NCBI RefSeq assembly: GCF_034422975.1
Contig: NZ_CP139873.1
Location: 372,001-436,000 of the forward strand
Reading direction: 5' to 3'
DNA from: Idiomarina sp. PL1-037
GTDB taxonomy: Bacteria; Pseudomonadota; Gammaproteobacteria; Enterobacterales; Alteromonadaceae
DNA length: 64,000 nt
The notes under the pieces were generated by a model, which did no database searches, was not told where the DNA came from, and saw only the letters and a program-made list of their open reading frames with translations. Below are positions 1 to 8,366 of the stretch, piece by piece; positions within the stretch are counted from its first letter, which is position 1, and each line of letters starts with the position of its first letter. The position numbers were made by a program, and so were the translations under genes.

Positions 1-12
1 GGTCTGAACAAC

Positions 13-1302
13 TTGTTCGATAGGTATGAAGGTGGCGACTACGCAATATTGGTTCATGTGGATTTACCCGCAGAAGTTGACCGAGAAGATCTCTCCGAAT
101 TACAACTTTTAGCTGATTCTTCGGGCGTGAAAACGATGGGAGTGATGACGACAAGTCGGAGCTCCCCAACCCCCAGGTACTTTGTTGGTAGTGGTAAGGC
201 AGAAGAAATTGCCGAGCAGGTAAAACTTCTGGACGCTAACATTGTTATCTTTAATCATGCGTTATCACCAACGCAAGAGCGGAATCTAGAAGCCATTTGC
301 AAATGTCGGGTGTTAGACCGTACGGGTCTTATTCTGGACATTTTTGCGCAGCGGGCACGAACCCACGAAGGTAAGTTGCAGGTTGAATTAGCACAGCTGC
401 GTCATATCTCGACACGCTTGGTACGAGGCTGGACTCACCTTGAGAGACAAAAAGGTGGTATTGGTTTACGTGGGCCGGGTGAAACTCAGCTTGAGACCGA
501 CAGACGCTTAATTCGGGGGCGTATTAAAAATATCTTAAAACGTCTCGAAAAAGTCCAGAAACAGCGGGAGCAGGGGCGTCGGGCTCGTAAAAAAGCGGAC
601 ATTCCTACAGTGTCGCTGGTGGGTTATACCAACGCAGGTAAGTCAACGTTGTTTAATCGCCTGACTGAAGCTGGGGTTTATGCGGCGGATCAGCTATTCG
701 CAACACTTGATCCGACCCTGAGAAACCTCGCCGTAGAAGATATTGGCGAAGTTATTCTGGCCGATACCGTTGGTTTTATTCGTCACTTACCTCATGACTT
801 GGTTGCAGCGTTTAAGGCAACGCTTCAGGAGACTCAGGAAGCCGACTTATTGTTACATGTGGTTGATGTCAGCGACGAACATCAGCAAAATAATATTGAT
901 CAGGTTGCTGAGGTTTTGGAAGAAATTGATGCTGGCGATGTACCACAGTTGATTATTTGTAATAAAATAGATCAAGTGGAGGGTGCGGAACCCCGAATTG
1001 ACTACGATGATAACCAAAAGCCAATAAGGGTCTGGGTTTCAGCGCAACAAAATCTTGGCATTGAAGAAGTGCTGGAGGCTTTACGACAGATACTTGGCCC
1101 GCAAATGGTCGAGTTGACGCTGAAAATCCCCCACTCAATGGGTAAATTACGTGGTACATTATACCGTTGGAATAGCGTGACATCGGAAGATGTTAACGAA
1201 AACGGCGAACTTGCGTTGCAAGTGCGTATGTCATCGGTAGACTGGCAGCGTTTACACAAGGCTTATGGCGATCAACTGGACGACTTAGTCGTGCAGCAAT
1301 AG
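13..1302 (+). CDS. hflX: GTPase HflX, ribosome-associated
   Basis: HflX is a ribosome-binding GTPase that splits stalled or idle 70S ribosomes. The 429-residue protein has the family order: an N-terminal HflX domain, a glycine-rich linker (GGIGLRGPGETQLETD), then the G domain. The P-loop GYTNAGKS is at 204-211, the G3 motif DTVGF starts at 251 and NKID is at 317-320. The start is a TTG. I chose it because MFDRYE matches the known HflX N-terminus, but only 12 bases precede it, no ribosome binding site is visible, and the frame stays open to the window edge, so the start is provisional. hflKC follow 43 bases downstream, as in the hfq-hflX-hflKC operon of other Gammaproteobacteria. Confidence 0.95.
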   Translation: MFDRYEGGDYAILVHVDLPAEVDREDLSELQLLADSSGVKTMGVMTTSRSSPTPRYFVGSGKAEEIAEQVKLLDANIVIFNHALSPTQERNLEAICKCRVLDRTGLILDIFAQRARTHEGKLQVELAQLRHISTRLVRGWTHLERQKGGIGLRGPGETQLETDRRLIRGRIKNILKRLEKVQKQREQGRRARKKADIPTVSLVGYTNAGKSTLFNRLTEAGVYAADQLFATLDPTLRNLAVEDIGEVILADTVGFIRHLPHDLVAAFKATLQETQEADLLLHVVDVSDEHQQNNIDQVAEVLEEIDAGDVPQLIICNKIDQVEGAEPRIDYDDNQKPIRVWVSAQQNLGIEEVLEALRQILGPQMVELTLKIPHSMGKLRGTLYRWNSVTSEDVNENGELALQVRMSSVDWQRLHKAYGDQLDDLVVQQ

Positions 1303-1345
1303 AATTTTTTATAGCAACAGTTTTCTTAAAAACTTGGAGCACTCA

Positions 1346-2500
1346 ATGGCTTGGAATCAACCGGGAAACGGTAATAACAATGACCGTGACCCATGGAAAA
1401 ATCAAGGTGGCAAAGATCAAGGGCCGCCTGATCTAGATGAAGCAGTTCGCAAACTGTTTTCCAAATTCGGTTTTGGTGGGAAAAAAGGCGGCGGCTCGGG
1501 CGGCAGTTCAGGTATCCCGGCAAAAGGCGTCGGCATTATCGCAATTATTGCATTAATTGTTTGGTTTATTGCTGGTTTCTACACAGTAAAAGAAGCAGAC
1601 CGCGGTGTTGTACTGCGTTTCGGTCAGTTTCATTCACTGGTTGAGTCGGGGTTGCATTGGCGCCCGGTATTTATTGACTCAGTAGAACATGTGGACGTAA
1701 ATAATATCCGCTCAGATAAAACCGATGGCTACATGCTGACTCAGGATGAGAACGTAGTTCGTGTTGAATTGGATGTTCAATATCGTGTTGTTGATCCGCG
1801 TGCGTACTTGTTTAACGTAGAAAATGCCGACGGTGTTTTATCACGAGCCACTGACAGTGCTTTACGTTTTGTGGTGGGTCACACTACCATGGATGAAGTA
1901 TTGACTCGTGGGCGTGAAGAAGTCAGAGCAAATACGCTGGAAATGCTTGAAAAAACGATGAACCCTTACTCAGTTGGTTTGCAAGTGGTTGATATTAACT
2001 TGCTGCCAGCGCGACCACCGGAAGCGGTTAAAGATGCCTTCGATGACGCTATTTCAGCACAGGAAGATGAAGAGCGTTTCATTAGAGAAGCTGAAGCTTA
2101 TGCCCGCGAAGTAGAACCGTTGGCACGAGGCCAGGTACGTCGTATGCTGCAGGAAGCGCAAGCTTATCGCGAGCAAATTATTCTTGAAGCTCAGGGTGAA
2201 GTTGCTCGATTTGAAGAGCTGCTGCCTCAATATGAAAACGCACCTGAGGTCACACGTCAGCGTATTTATCTTGATACTCTGCAGGAGCTTTATGCGAAAA
2301 CGCCTAAAGTACTGGTTGATGTTGAAGGTGGTAACAACATGATGTACTTGCCACTAGAGAAGCTTCTCGAAAAGCAAGGTCGTAATACGAATACATTCTC
2401 TCCGGCGCGTGTTCCTGAAAATGTTTCAGGTGGTTCCTCCAACAGCGGAACAGAGACACAAAATACGCGCAGCAGTAACCGTAGCGGAGGTCGAAACTAA
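1346..2500 (+). CDS. hflK: HflK, subunit of the HflKC complex
   Basis: HflK is an inner-membrane SPFH/band-7 protein that forms a large periplasmic cage with HflC and restrains the FtsH protease. The 384-residue product has a Gly/Asn-rich cytoplasmic N-terminus (MAWNQPGN, typical of the family), a membrane segment at about 62-80, the SPFH domain, and a charged helical stretch rich in Glu and Arg. The reading frame opens 12 bases earlier at a TTG, but that TTGGAG (1334-1339) is itself a good ribosome binding site for the ATG at 1346, which gives the family N-terminus. Its stop overlaps the hflC start (TAATG), so the pair is probably translationally coupled. Confidence 0.95.
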   Translation: MAWNQPGNGNNNDRDPWKNQGGKDQGPPDLDEAVRKLFSKFGFGGKKGGGSGGSSGIPAKGVGIIAIIALIVWFIAGFYTVKEADRGVVLRFGQFHSLVESGLHWRPVFIDSVEHVDVNNIRSDKTDGYMLTQDENVVRVELDVQYRVVDPRAYLFNVENADGVLSRATDSALRFVVGHTTMDEVLTRGREEVRANTLEMLEKTMNPYSVGLQVVDINLLPARPPEAVKDAFDDAISAQEDEERFIREAEAYAREVEPLARGQVRRMLQEAQAYREQIILEAQGEVARFEELLPQYENAPEVTRQRIYLDTLQELYAKTPKVLVDVEGGNNMMYLPLEKLLEKQGRNTNTFSPARVPENVSGGSSNSGTETQNTRSSNRSGGRN

Positions 2501-3393
2501 TGAAAAACCTAATCGCAATTATTGTTGTGGTCCTGGTCGTTCTGGGTCTTTCCTCCGTTTATGTGGTTAAGGAAGGCGAACGCGCTATCTTAATCCAGTT
2601 CGGTAAGGTTGAGCGCAACGCAGAAACCGGTGAAGCTATGGTTTTCGAACCAGGTTTACACCTTAAAATTCCTTTCATTGAACAAGTGAAAAGACTGGAT
2701 GCACGTCTGCAGACTTTAGATGGCGATCCTGACCGTTTCGTTACCAGTGAAAAGAAAGATTTGATAGTTGATACTTACGTTATGTGGCGTATTAACGACT
2801 TTTCTACTTTCTATCTGAGTACAAATGGCGGTAACTACCTCCAGGCTGAAGCTCTGCTAACTCGTCGTATTAATAGTGGTTTGCGTAGCGAGTTTGGTAA
2901 CCGGACTATTTCTGACATTGTTTCTGGTGAGCGTGATGAGTTAATGCGTGAAGCGTTAATACAAGGATCAGAAAGTGCTTCAGATTTAGGTGTTGAAGTG
3001 CTGGATGTTCGTGTTATGCAAATTAACTTACCGAATGAAGTCAGTCAGTCGATTTATCAACGTATGCGTGCAGAGCGTAAAGCTGTGGCCACAGAACACC
3101 GTTCTGAAGGTAAAGAGCAGGCTGAGTTTATTCGTGCCGATGTCGACGCGCGTGTAACGGTAATGCTTGCTGATGCAAAACGTCAGTCACGTGAATTACG
3201 TGGTGAAGGGGATGCGCAGGCAGCGAAAATCTACGCTGATGCTTATCAGAAAGATGCAGAGTTCTTTGCATTTATTCGCAGCATGGAAGCTTATGGCAGT
3301 TCCTTTGGCTCTGGCAATGATATGTTAGTACTTGATGCGAACAGTGACTTTTTCCGTTATTTACAAAATATGATGGGAAAAACTGAAGAGTAA
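2500..3393 (+). CDS. hflC: HflC, subunit of the HflKC complex
   Basis: This is the partner of HflK in the FtsH-modulating complex at the inner membrane. The product has 297 residues. A single N-terminal membrane anchor lies at about residues 4-22, followed by an SPFH domain beginning at VVKEGERAILIQFGKV. A helical segment follows with EHRSEGKEQAEFIRADVDAR and repeated Ala/Glu/Arg heptads, typical of HflC. It overlaps hflK by one base. A hairpin follows the stop and purA starts 102 bases later, so purA may have its own promoter as well as read-through. Confidence 0.95.
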   Translation: MKNLIAIIVVVLVVLGLSSVYVVKEGERAILIQFGKVERNAETGEAMVFEPGLHLKIPFIEQVKRLDARLQTLDGDPDRFVTSEKKDLIVDTYVMWRINDFSTFYLSTNGGNYLQAEALLTRRINSGLRSEFGNRTISDIVSGERDELMREALIQGSESASDLGVEVLDVRVMQINLPNEVSQSIYQRMRAERKAVATEHRSEGKEQAEFIRADVDARVTVMLADAKRQSRELRGEGDAQAAKIYADAYQKDAEFFAFIRSMEAYGSSFGSGNDMLVLDANSDFFRYLQNMMGKTEE

Positions 3394-3400
3394 TCATGAA

Positions 3401-3430
3401 TGAGCGTCTGATGTTTCCATCAGGCGCTCA
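3401..3430 (+). terminator. hairpin after hflC
   Basis: The arms TGAGCGTCTGATG and CATCAGGCGCTCA form a 13-bp stem (one G-T pair) with a TTTC loop, 7 bases after the hflC stop. No T run follows, so it may be a weak terminator or an mRNA-stabilising 3' hairpin rather than an efficient intrinsic terminator. Confidence 0.45.
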
Positions 3431-3437
3431 CCTCCGA

Positions 3438-3466
3438 TGTACAAACCCTCCGATTAAAGGTAAGAT
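3438..3466 (+). promoter_or_regulatory. candidate purA promoter
   Basis: TGTACA at 3438-3443 and TAAGAT at 3461-3466 are separated by 17 bases, which fits a sigma-70 promoter of moderate match. They lie after the hflC hairpin and about 30 bases before the purA start. This is inferred from sequence only. Confidence 0.35.
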
Positions 3467-3495
3467 CGCTCCGATTTTTTTTACGCGGGGCAATC

Positions 3496-4794
3496 ATGAG
3501 TCAGAACGTTGTAATTCTAGGCACCCAATGGGGTGACGAAGGCAAAGGTAAAATTGTTGACCTGTTAACCGATAAAGCCACTATGGTTGTGCGGTATCAG
3601 GGCGGACATAATGCTGGGCACACATTGGTTATTGACGGTGAAAAAACCGTTCTGCATTTAATTCCTTCCGGTATTCTACGCAAAAATGTTCAATGCGTTA
3701 TTGGCAACGGCGTGGTTTTATCACCCGAAGCACTGATGGAAGAAATGGCAATGCTGGAAGCACGAAATGTTCCAGTTGTTGACCGTTTGCGTATCAGTAA
3801 AGCTTGTCCATTAATTCTGCCATTCCATGTAGCTCTTGACCAGGCACGTGAACGTGCGCGCGGTAAAGAAGCCATTGGTACAACGGGGCGTGGCATTGGT
3901 CCTGCGTATGAAGACAAAGTTGCCCGTCGCGGTCTGCGCGTTGGTGACTTATTTGATATGAAGCGCTTTGGCGAAAAACTAAAAGAGCTGGTGGATTATC
4001 ATAACTTTTCTTTAGTTGAATACTACAAAGCCGACGCAATTGATTTCGACACCGTACTTAAGCAATGTGAAGAGTTCGCGGAAGTATTGAAACCTATGGT
4101 AATTGATGTACCTGCCTTACTCGATAAAGCACGTAAAAATGGTGAATCAATCATGTTTGAAGGTGCGCAGGGTACCTTGCTGGATATCGACCATGGTACT
4201 TACCCTTATGTGACCTCTTCCAATACAACGGCTGGCGGCGTTGCGACAGGAGCTGGCTTTGGTCCTCGTTATATTGATTATGTGTTAGGCATTGTCAAAG
4301 CCTACACTACTCGCGTAGGCAGTGGACCCTTCCCGACTGAACTTGATTGCGAAGTGGGCCAGCATTTAGGTGAAAAAGGCCATGAGTTTGGTGCAACGAC
4401 CGGTCGTAAACGTCGTACCGGCTGGATAGACGCTGTAGCAATGCGACGGGCAGTACAAATCAACTCTATCAGTGGCTTCTGCTTAACGAAGTTAGATGTA
4501 CTAGACGGTCTTGACGAATTAAAGATTTGTATTGGTTATCAGCTTTCCGACGGCAGTGTGACAGAGCATCCGCCGCTTTCTGCGGAAGACTATGAAGTGG
4601 TAGAGCCTATTTATGAAACAATGCCGGGCTGGCAACAAAGCACTGTTGGCATAACGGAGCATAAAGAGTTGCCGCCAGAAGCTTTAGCTTATATTGCCCG
4701 CATTGAAGCGTTAACGGGTGTGCCGGTAGATATTATTTCGACAGGGCCTGATCGTAAAGAAACCATTGTTTTACGTCACCCATTTGGGCAGTAA
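3496..4794 (+). CDS. purA: adenylosuccinate synthetase
   Basis: PurA catalyses the GTP-dependent joining of IMP and aspartate to give adenylosuccinate, the first committed step from IMP to AMP, in the cytoplasm. The 432-residue length is standard. The N-terminal P-loop-like motif GDEGKGK is at 13-19, followed by GGHNAGHT, then GTTGRGIGPAYEDK, EGAQGTLLDIDHGTYPYVTS and TGRKRRTGW, all family signatures. The ATG has GGGG about eight bases upstream. A 13-bp inverted repeat follows the stop and separates purA from the tRNA operon. Confidence 0.97.
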   Translation: MSQNVVILGTQWGDEGKGKIVDLLTDKATMVVRYQGGHNAGHTLVIDGEKTVLHLIPSGILRKNVQCVIGNGVVLSPEALMEEMAMLEARNVPVVDRLRISKACPLILPFHVALDQARERARGKEAIGTTGRGIGPAYEDKVARRGLRVGDLFDMKRFGEKLKELVDYHNFSLVEYYKADAIDFDTVLKQCEEFAEVLKPMVIDVPALLDKARKNGESIMFEGAQGTLLDIDHGTYPYVTSSNTTAGGVATGAGFGPRYIDYVLGIVKAYTTRVGSGPFPTELDCEVGQHLGEKGHEFGATTGRKRRTGWIDAVAMRRAVQINSISGFCLTKLDVLDGLDELKICIGYQLSDGSVTEHPPLSAEDYEVVEPIYETMPGWQQSTVGITEHKELPPEALAYIARIEALTGVPVDIISTGPDRKETIVLRHPFGQ

Positions 4795-4822
4795 GAAAAA
4801 GTACTGTAGATCCCTAAAATAA

Positions 4823-4857
4823 GGTCAGTTTTTATTCGATGTAGATAAAAACTGACC
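4823..4857 (+). terminator. hairpin after purA
   Basis: GGTCAGTTTTTAT (4823-4835) and ATAAAAACTGACC (4845-4857) are a perfect 13-bp inverted repeat with a 9-base loop, 28 bases after the purA stop. The T run sits inside the stem, not after it. A role as the 3' end of purA is likely, but its efficiency as a terminator is uncertain. Confidence 0.5.
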
Positions 4858-4895
4858 AGTCAGAACAAAAAAGTTAAAAAAATTACGCGCACCTA

Positions 4896-4931
4896 TTGCA
4901 CTATCAAATCTAGTACCATAGAATGCGCTCC
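4896..4931 (+). promoter_or_regulatory. strong promoter of the tRNA-tuf operon
   Basis: TTGCAC (4896-4901) and TAGAAT (4919-4924) are spaced by exactly 17 bases. The bases after the -10, GCGCTCC (4925-4931), form a GC-rich discriminator, the hallmark of stringently controlled stable-RNA promoters. A/T-rich sequence at 4867-4884 could act as an UP element. The first tRNA begins at 4946. Confidence 0.75.
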
Positions 4932-4945
4932 ACCTAACCGGTGGT

Positions 4946-5021
<76 letters not shown>

Positions 5022-5040
5022 ATTTAAATTGCAAGACACG

Positions 5041-5125
5041 GGAGGGGTTCCCGAGTGGCCAAAGGGATCAGACTGTAAATCTGACGGCTCAGCCTTCGCA
5101 GGTTCGAATCCTGCCCCCTCCACCA
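5041..5125 (+). tRNA. tRNA-Tyr (anticodon GTA)
   Basis: 85 bases, class II tRNA with a long variable arm. The acceptor arms are GGAGGGG and CCCCTCC, the anticodon stem-loop is CAGACTGTAAATCTG, and CCA is encoded. It lies 19 bases after the tRNA-Thr and corresponds to tyrU in the E. coli operon. Confidence 0.96.
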
Positions 5126-5170
5126 CGCAATTTCCTTGGTTTTGAAGTGGCCTCATAAAATTGTGAATTT

Positions 5171-5245
<75 letters not shown>

Positions 5246-5257
5246 CATTCCGTCAGT

Positions 5258-5333
5258 GCTGATATAGCTCAGTTGGTAGAGCGCACCCTTGGTAAGGGTG
5301 AGGTCGGCGGTTCGAATCCGCCTATCAGCACCA
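5258..5333 (+). tRNA. tRNA-Thr (anticodon GGT)
   Basis: 76 bases. The acceptor arms are GCTGATA and TATCAGC, the anticodon is GGT within CCCTTGGTAAGGG, and CCA is encoded. It corresponds to thrT. The tuf start is 82 bases downstream with no terminator between, so the tRNAs and tuf are probably cut from one primary transcript. Confidence 0.96.
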
Positions 5334-5415
5334 TTTCAATCTAGGCCCCTAATAAACCTCGGTCATGCTTTTTAGCTTAGGTAACACACCGAAGAATTTT
5401 GTTAGAGAGGCTGCA

Positions 5416-6600
5416 ATGTCTAAAGAAAAATTTGAACGTTCGAAGCCGCACGTAAACGTCGGCACCATCGGTCACGTTGACCACGGTAAAACAACACTAA
5501 CTGCTGCTATCACAACTGTTTTGGCAAAAGTTTATGGTGGTGCGGCGAAAGACTTCGCAGCCATCGATAACGCGCCAGAAGAGAAAGAGCGTGGCATTAC
5601 CATTTCAACGTCACACGTTGAGTATGACACGCCAACTCGTCACTACGCACACGTAGACTGCCCAGGGCACGCTGACTATGTAAAAAACATGATCACTGGT
5701 GCAGCGCAGATGGACGGCGCAATCTTAGTAGTAGCGGCAACTGACGGCCCAATGCCACAGACTCGTGAGCACATTCTGCTTTCACGTCAGGTAGGCGTTC
5801 CTTACATCGTTGTATTCATGAACAAATGTGACATGGTAGACGACGAAGAGCTGTTAGAGCTGGTAGAAATGGAAGTTCGTGAACTGTTGTCAGAATATGA
5901 CTTCCCGGGCGACGACCTGCCGGTAGTTCAGGGCTCAGCACTGAAAGCGCTGGAAGGCGACGAAGAGTTCAGCAAGAAAATTGTTGAATTAGCTGACGCA
6001 CTGGATAACTACATTCCAGAGCCAGAGCGTGACATCGATAAGCCGTTCATCATGCCAATCGAAGACGTATTCTCGATTTCAGGTCGTGGTACCGTAGTCA
6101 CAGGTCGTGTAGAGCGCGGTATCGTGCGTACAGGCGACGAGTGTGAAATCGTTGGTATGAAAGACACCACCAAGACAACCGTAACGGGTGTTGAGATGTT
6201 CCGTAAACTGCTTGACGAAGGTCGTGCAGGTGAGAACATTGGTGCCTTGTTGCGTGGTACCAAGCGTGACGACGTAGAGCGTGGCCAGGTATTGGCGAAG
6301 CCAGGTACAATTACTCCGCATACCAAGTTCGAAGCGGAAGTTTACGTACTGAGCAAAGACGAAGGTGGCCGTCATACGCCATTCTTTAAAGGCTACCGTC
6401 CACAGTTTTACTTCCGTACAACGGACGTAACGGGTGCCGTAGAATTGCCAGAAGGCGTAGAAATGGTTATGCCTGGTGATAACCTGAAATTTGTTGTTGA
6501 TTTGATTGCTCCAATCGCAATGGATGAAGGTCTGCGTTTCGCTATCCGTGAGGGTGGCCGTACCGTAGGTGCAGGCGTTGTATCAAAAATCATGGACTAA
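5416..6600 (+). CDS. tuf: elongation factor Tu, copy 1 (tufB position)
   Basis: EF-Tu delivers aminoacyl-tRNA to the ribosomal A site as a GTP complex. The protein has 394 residues, with G1 motif GHVDHGKT at 19-26, DCPGH, NKCD, and the domain 2 and 3 beta barrels. The frame opens upstream at 5365, but the ATG at 5416 is preceded by GAGAGG (5405-5410) and gives the universal MSKEKFER start. The protein is identical to the copy at 22167-23351. The DNA differs at four positions in the reading frame (5697, 5946, 6360, 6600), three silent and one changing the stop from TAA to TAG in the other copy. It is the last gene of the tRNA operon. Confidence 0.98.
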   Translation: MSKEKFERSKPHVNVGTIGHVDHGKTTLTAAITTVLAKVYGGAAKDFAAIDNAPEEKERGITISTSHVEYDTPTRHYAHVDCPGHADYVKNMITGAAQMDGAILVVAATDGPMPQTREHILLSRQVGVPYIVVFMNKCDMVDDEELLELVEMEVRELLSEYDFPGDDLPVVQGSALKALEGDEEFSKKIVELADALDNYIPEPERDIDKPFIMPIEDVFSISGRGTVVTGRVERGIVRTGDECEIVGMKDTTKTTVTGVEMFRKLLDEGRAGENIGALLRGTKRDDVERGQVLAKPGTITPHTKFEAEVYVLSKDEGGRHTPFFKGYRPQFYFRTTDVTGAVELPEGVEMVMPGDNLKFVVDLIAPIAMDEGLRFAIREGGRTVGAGVVSKIMD

Positions 6601-6620
6601 GCAGTCCGCTTGATTTTAAG

Positions 6621-6646
6621 AGCCCGGCTTTCGCCGGGCTTTTTTT
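6621..6646 (+). terminator. intrinsic terminator of tuf copy 1
   Basis: AGCCCGGC (6621-6628), loop TTTC and GCCGGGCT (6633-6640) form an 8-bp GC-rich stem followed by seven Ts. It begins 20 bases after the stop, a textbook rho-independent terminator. Confidence 0.92.
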
Positions 6647-6680
6647 ATGCCTGATAGGGTGGATAAGGGCGAGGCTGGAC

Positions 6681-6708
6681 TTGCGTCAAAAAGCATAATA
6701 GGTATAAT
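6681..6708 (+). promoter_or_regulatory. promoter of tRNA-Trp-secE-nusG
   Basis: TTGCGT (6681-6686) and a consensus TATAAT (6703-6708) are spaced by 16 bases. A GC-rich discriminator, ACCGCGTCC, follows. It sits between the tuf terminator and the tRNA-Trp at 6750, so it restarts transcription for this unit. Confidence 0.7.
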
Positions 6709-6749
6709 ACCGCGTCCAATCCTGCACCGATTGTAGGGTAGGAAAATTT

Positions 6750-6826
6750 AGGGGCGTAGTTCCAATTGGTAGAACAGCGGTCTCCAAAACCGACGGTTGG
6801 GGGTTCGAATCCCTCCGCCCCTGCCA
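6750..6826 (+). tRNA. tRNA-Trp (anticodon CCA)
   Basis: 77 bases with acceptor arms AGGGGCG and CGCCCCT, anticodon loop TCTCCAAAA, discriminator G and an encoded CCA end. No terminator is seen before secE, which begins 47 bases downstream, so this tRNA is probably the first element of the secE-nusG transcript. Confidence 0.95.
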
Positions 6827-6873
6827 GATTTTATTGATTCAAAGCGAAGACCGGTCGCAACTAGGATTAAAGA

Positions 6874-7254
6874 ATGAGCGCAAATAACGAGACGCAAAGC
6901 AGTTCGTTGAACAGTTTGAAATGGATAATCGCAATCGCCCTTTTAGTTGTTGCTATTGGCGGTAATCATTATTACACAGAAGAAGTGTCGGTCTTATACC
7001 GTGCTATTGCTGTGGTTTTTTTAGTTGCCTTAGCAGGTTTCTTTGCTAGTACGACTACGAAAGGAAGAACCTTTTTGTCGTTTGCGAAAGAAAGCCGTAC
7101 CGAAGTTCGAAAGGTTGTCTGGCCATCGCGTCAGGAAGCGACTCAAACAACGCTTATCGTTGTTGTTGCGACCGTTATAGTAGCACTTATTCTCTGGGGC
7201 CTTGACGGCATCCTGGTACGTGTCGTTGGCTTCTTAACCGGGTTGGAGATTTAA
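6874..7254 (+). CDS. secE: preprotein translocase subunit SecE
   Basis: SecE clamps SecY in the SecYEG channel of the inner membrane. The 126-residue product has three membrane segments at about 15-33, 43-60 and 92-116, the three-helix form known from E. coli. The conserved amphipathic stretch ESRTEVRKVVWPSRQE precedes the last helix. The ATG has AGGA at 6863-6866. nusG starts two bases after the stop, so the two are surely co-transcribed. Confidence 0.96.
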   Translation: MSANNETQSSSLNSLKWIIAIALLVVAIGGNHYYTEEVSVLYRAIAVVFLVALAGFFASTTTKGRTFLSFAKESRTEVRKVVWPSRQEATQTTLIVVVATVIVALILWGLDGILVRVVGFLTGLEI

Positions 7255-7256
7255 CC

Positions 7257-7796
7257 ATGAGCGATAAGAAACGTTGGTACGTAGTACAAGCTTTTTCCGG
7301 TTACGAGGCACGAGTTTCTGAGTCCCTGAAAGAACATATCAGAATGCACGGTATGGAAGATAAATTTGGTGAGATTCTCGTACCTAAAGAAGAAGTTGTA
7401 GAAATGCGCGGCGGCGTTCGTCGTAAAAGTGAACGTAAATTCTTTCCGGGCTATGTTTTAGTCGAAATGGATATGGACGAAGACGCCTGGCACTTGATTA
7501 AGAGCGTACCTCGGGTGCTTGGCTTCATTGGTGGTAGTAGCGACCGTCCTACACCAATTTCAAAGAAAGAAGCCGATGCCATTTTGGATCGTCTACAAGA
7601 CTCAGCGGACAAGCCCAAACCTAAAACCTTATTTGAGCCGGGCGAAGTTGTACGTGTTAACGACGGTCCTTTCGCTGACTTCAACGGTACGGTTGAAGAA
7701 GTGGATTACGAGAAGAGCCGGGTCACTGTATCGGTTTCTATCTTCGGCAGGGCGACACCGGTTGAGCTTGAATTTGGTCAGATAGAAAAAGCCTGA
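7257..7796 (+). CDS. nusG: transcription elongation/antitermination factor NusG
   Basis: NusG binds the RNA polymerase clamp and couples transcription to Rho or to the ribosome. The 179-residue product carries the NGN domain (from KRWYVVQAFSGYE; FFPGYVLVEM in the core) and a C-terminal KOW domain (FEPGEVVRVNDGPFADFNG). Length and start match the family. It follows secE by two bases. The next promoter, for rplK, begins 24 bases after its stop. Confidence 0.97.
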   Translation: MSDKKRWYVVQAFSGYEARVSESLKEHIRMHGMEDKFGEILVPKEEVVEMRGGVRRKSERKFFPGYVLVEMDMDEDAWHLIKSVPRVLGFIGGSSDRPTPISKKEADAILDRLQDSADKPKPKTLFEPGEVVRVNDGPFADFNGTVEEVDYEKSRVTVSVSIFGRATPVELEFGQIEKA

Positions 7797-7819
7797 TCAA
7801 AAAAGCACCAACAGAAAGA

Positions 7820-7848
7820 TTGATCTATGGCGTGAAGTCACTTATAAT
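7820..7848 (+). promoter_or_regulatory. promoter of the rplKAJL-rpoBC unit
   Basis: TTGATC (7820-7825) and consensus TATAAT (7843-7848) are spaced by 17 bases, followed by TCGCGTCC. It lies between nusG and rplK, where E. coli also has the L11 promoter. Confidence 0.75.
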
Positions 7849-7879
7849 TCGCGTCCTTTTTTCACGGGAAGCCGTTGGA

Positions 7880-7902
7880 GTAACTTTCCTCTGAAAAGTT
7901 AC
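7880..7902 (+). promoter_or_regulatory. hairpin in the rplK leader, possible L1 site
   Basis: GTAACTTT (7880-7887) and AAAGTTAC (7895-7902) form an 8-bp hairpin in the roughly 80-base leader ahead of rplK. In E. coli, L1 represses rplKA by binding this leader. Whether this hairpin is that site is an inference from position only. Confidence 0.35.
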
Positions 7903-7934
7903 GAGGCGTTAAACCCACAACAGAGGTAATTACC

Positions 7935-8363
7935 ATGGCGAAGAAAGTATCGGCCATTATCAAATTACAGGTAGCTGCTGGTTCAGCTAACCCGTCACCG
8001 CCCGTTGGTCCTGCATTGGGTCAGCACGGTGTGAACATCATGGAATTCTGTAAAGCGTTCAACGCACAGACCGACAGCTTAGAAAAAGGCGCACCGGTTC
8101 CTGTCGAAATTACAGTATTCGAAGACCGTTCATTCACATTTATTACCAAAACGCCTCCTGCGTCTTTCTTATTGAAGAAAGCGGCTGGTATCAAAAGTGG
8201 TTCAGGCGAGCCGAACACCAAAAAAGTTGGTACGGTCACTCGCGCGCAGTTAGAAGAAATTGCGAAAACAAAAGAACCAGACCTGACTGCTGCCGATATG
8301 GACGCAGCTGTACGCACTATCGCCGGCTCTGCTCGCGCGATGGGCTTGAACGTGGAGGGCTAA
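7935..8363 (+). CDS. rplK: 50S ribosomal protein L11
   Basis: L11 forms the GTPase-associated centre at the base of the stalk together with 23S rRNA and takes part in RelA activation. The 142-residue product has the N-terminal domain with the proline-rich PSPPVGPALGQHGVN and the C-terminal rRNA-binding domain ending AGSARAMGLNVEG. GAGG lies about ten bases before the ATG. rplA starts three bases after the stop. Confidence 0.98.
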   Translation: MAKKVSAIIKLQVAAGSANPSPPVGPALGQHGVNIMEFCKAFNAQTDSLEKGAPVPVEITVFEDRSFTFITKTPPASFLLKKAAGIKSGSGEPNTKKVGTVTRAQLEEIAKTKEPDLTAADMDAAVRTIAGSARAMGLNVEG

Positions 8364-8366
8364 TCA

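Larger units (their letters stand above)
5416..6653 (+). repeat. long direct repeat, tuf copy 1 with terminator
   Basis: About 1.24 kb is shared with 22167-23403. Identity begins exactly at the tuf ATG, with unrelated sequence upstream, and runs through the stop, the terminator and five to ten bases beyond. I count four substitutions in the gene and one T missing from the terminator T run of the other copy. Confidence 0.93.

Noticed and set aside
6009..6375. Minus-strand reading frames inside tuf, repeated at 22760-23126
   Set aside because: They are shadows of the strongly biased codons of tuf; they recur in both copies only because the genes are duplicated.
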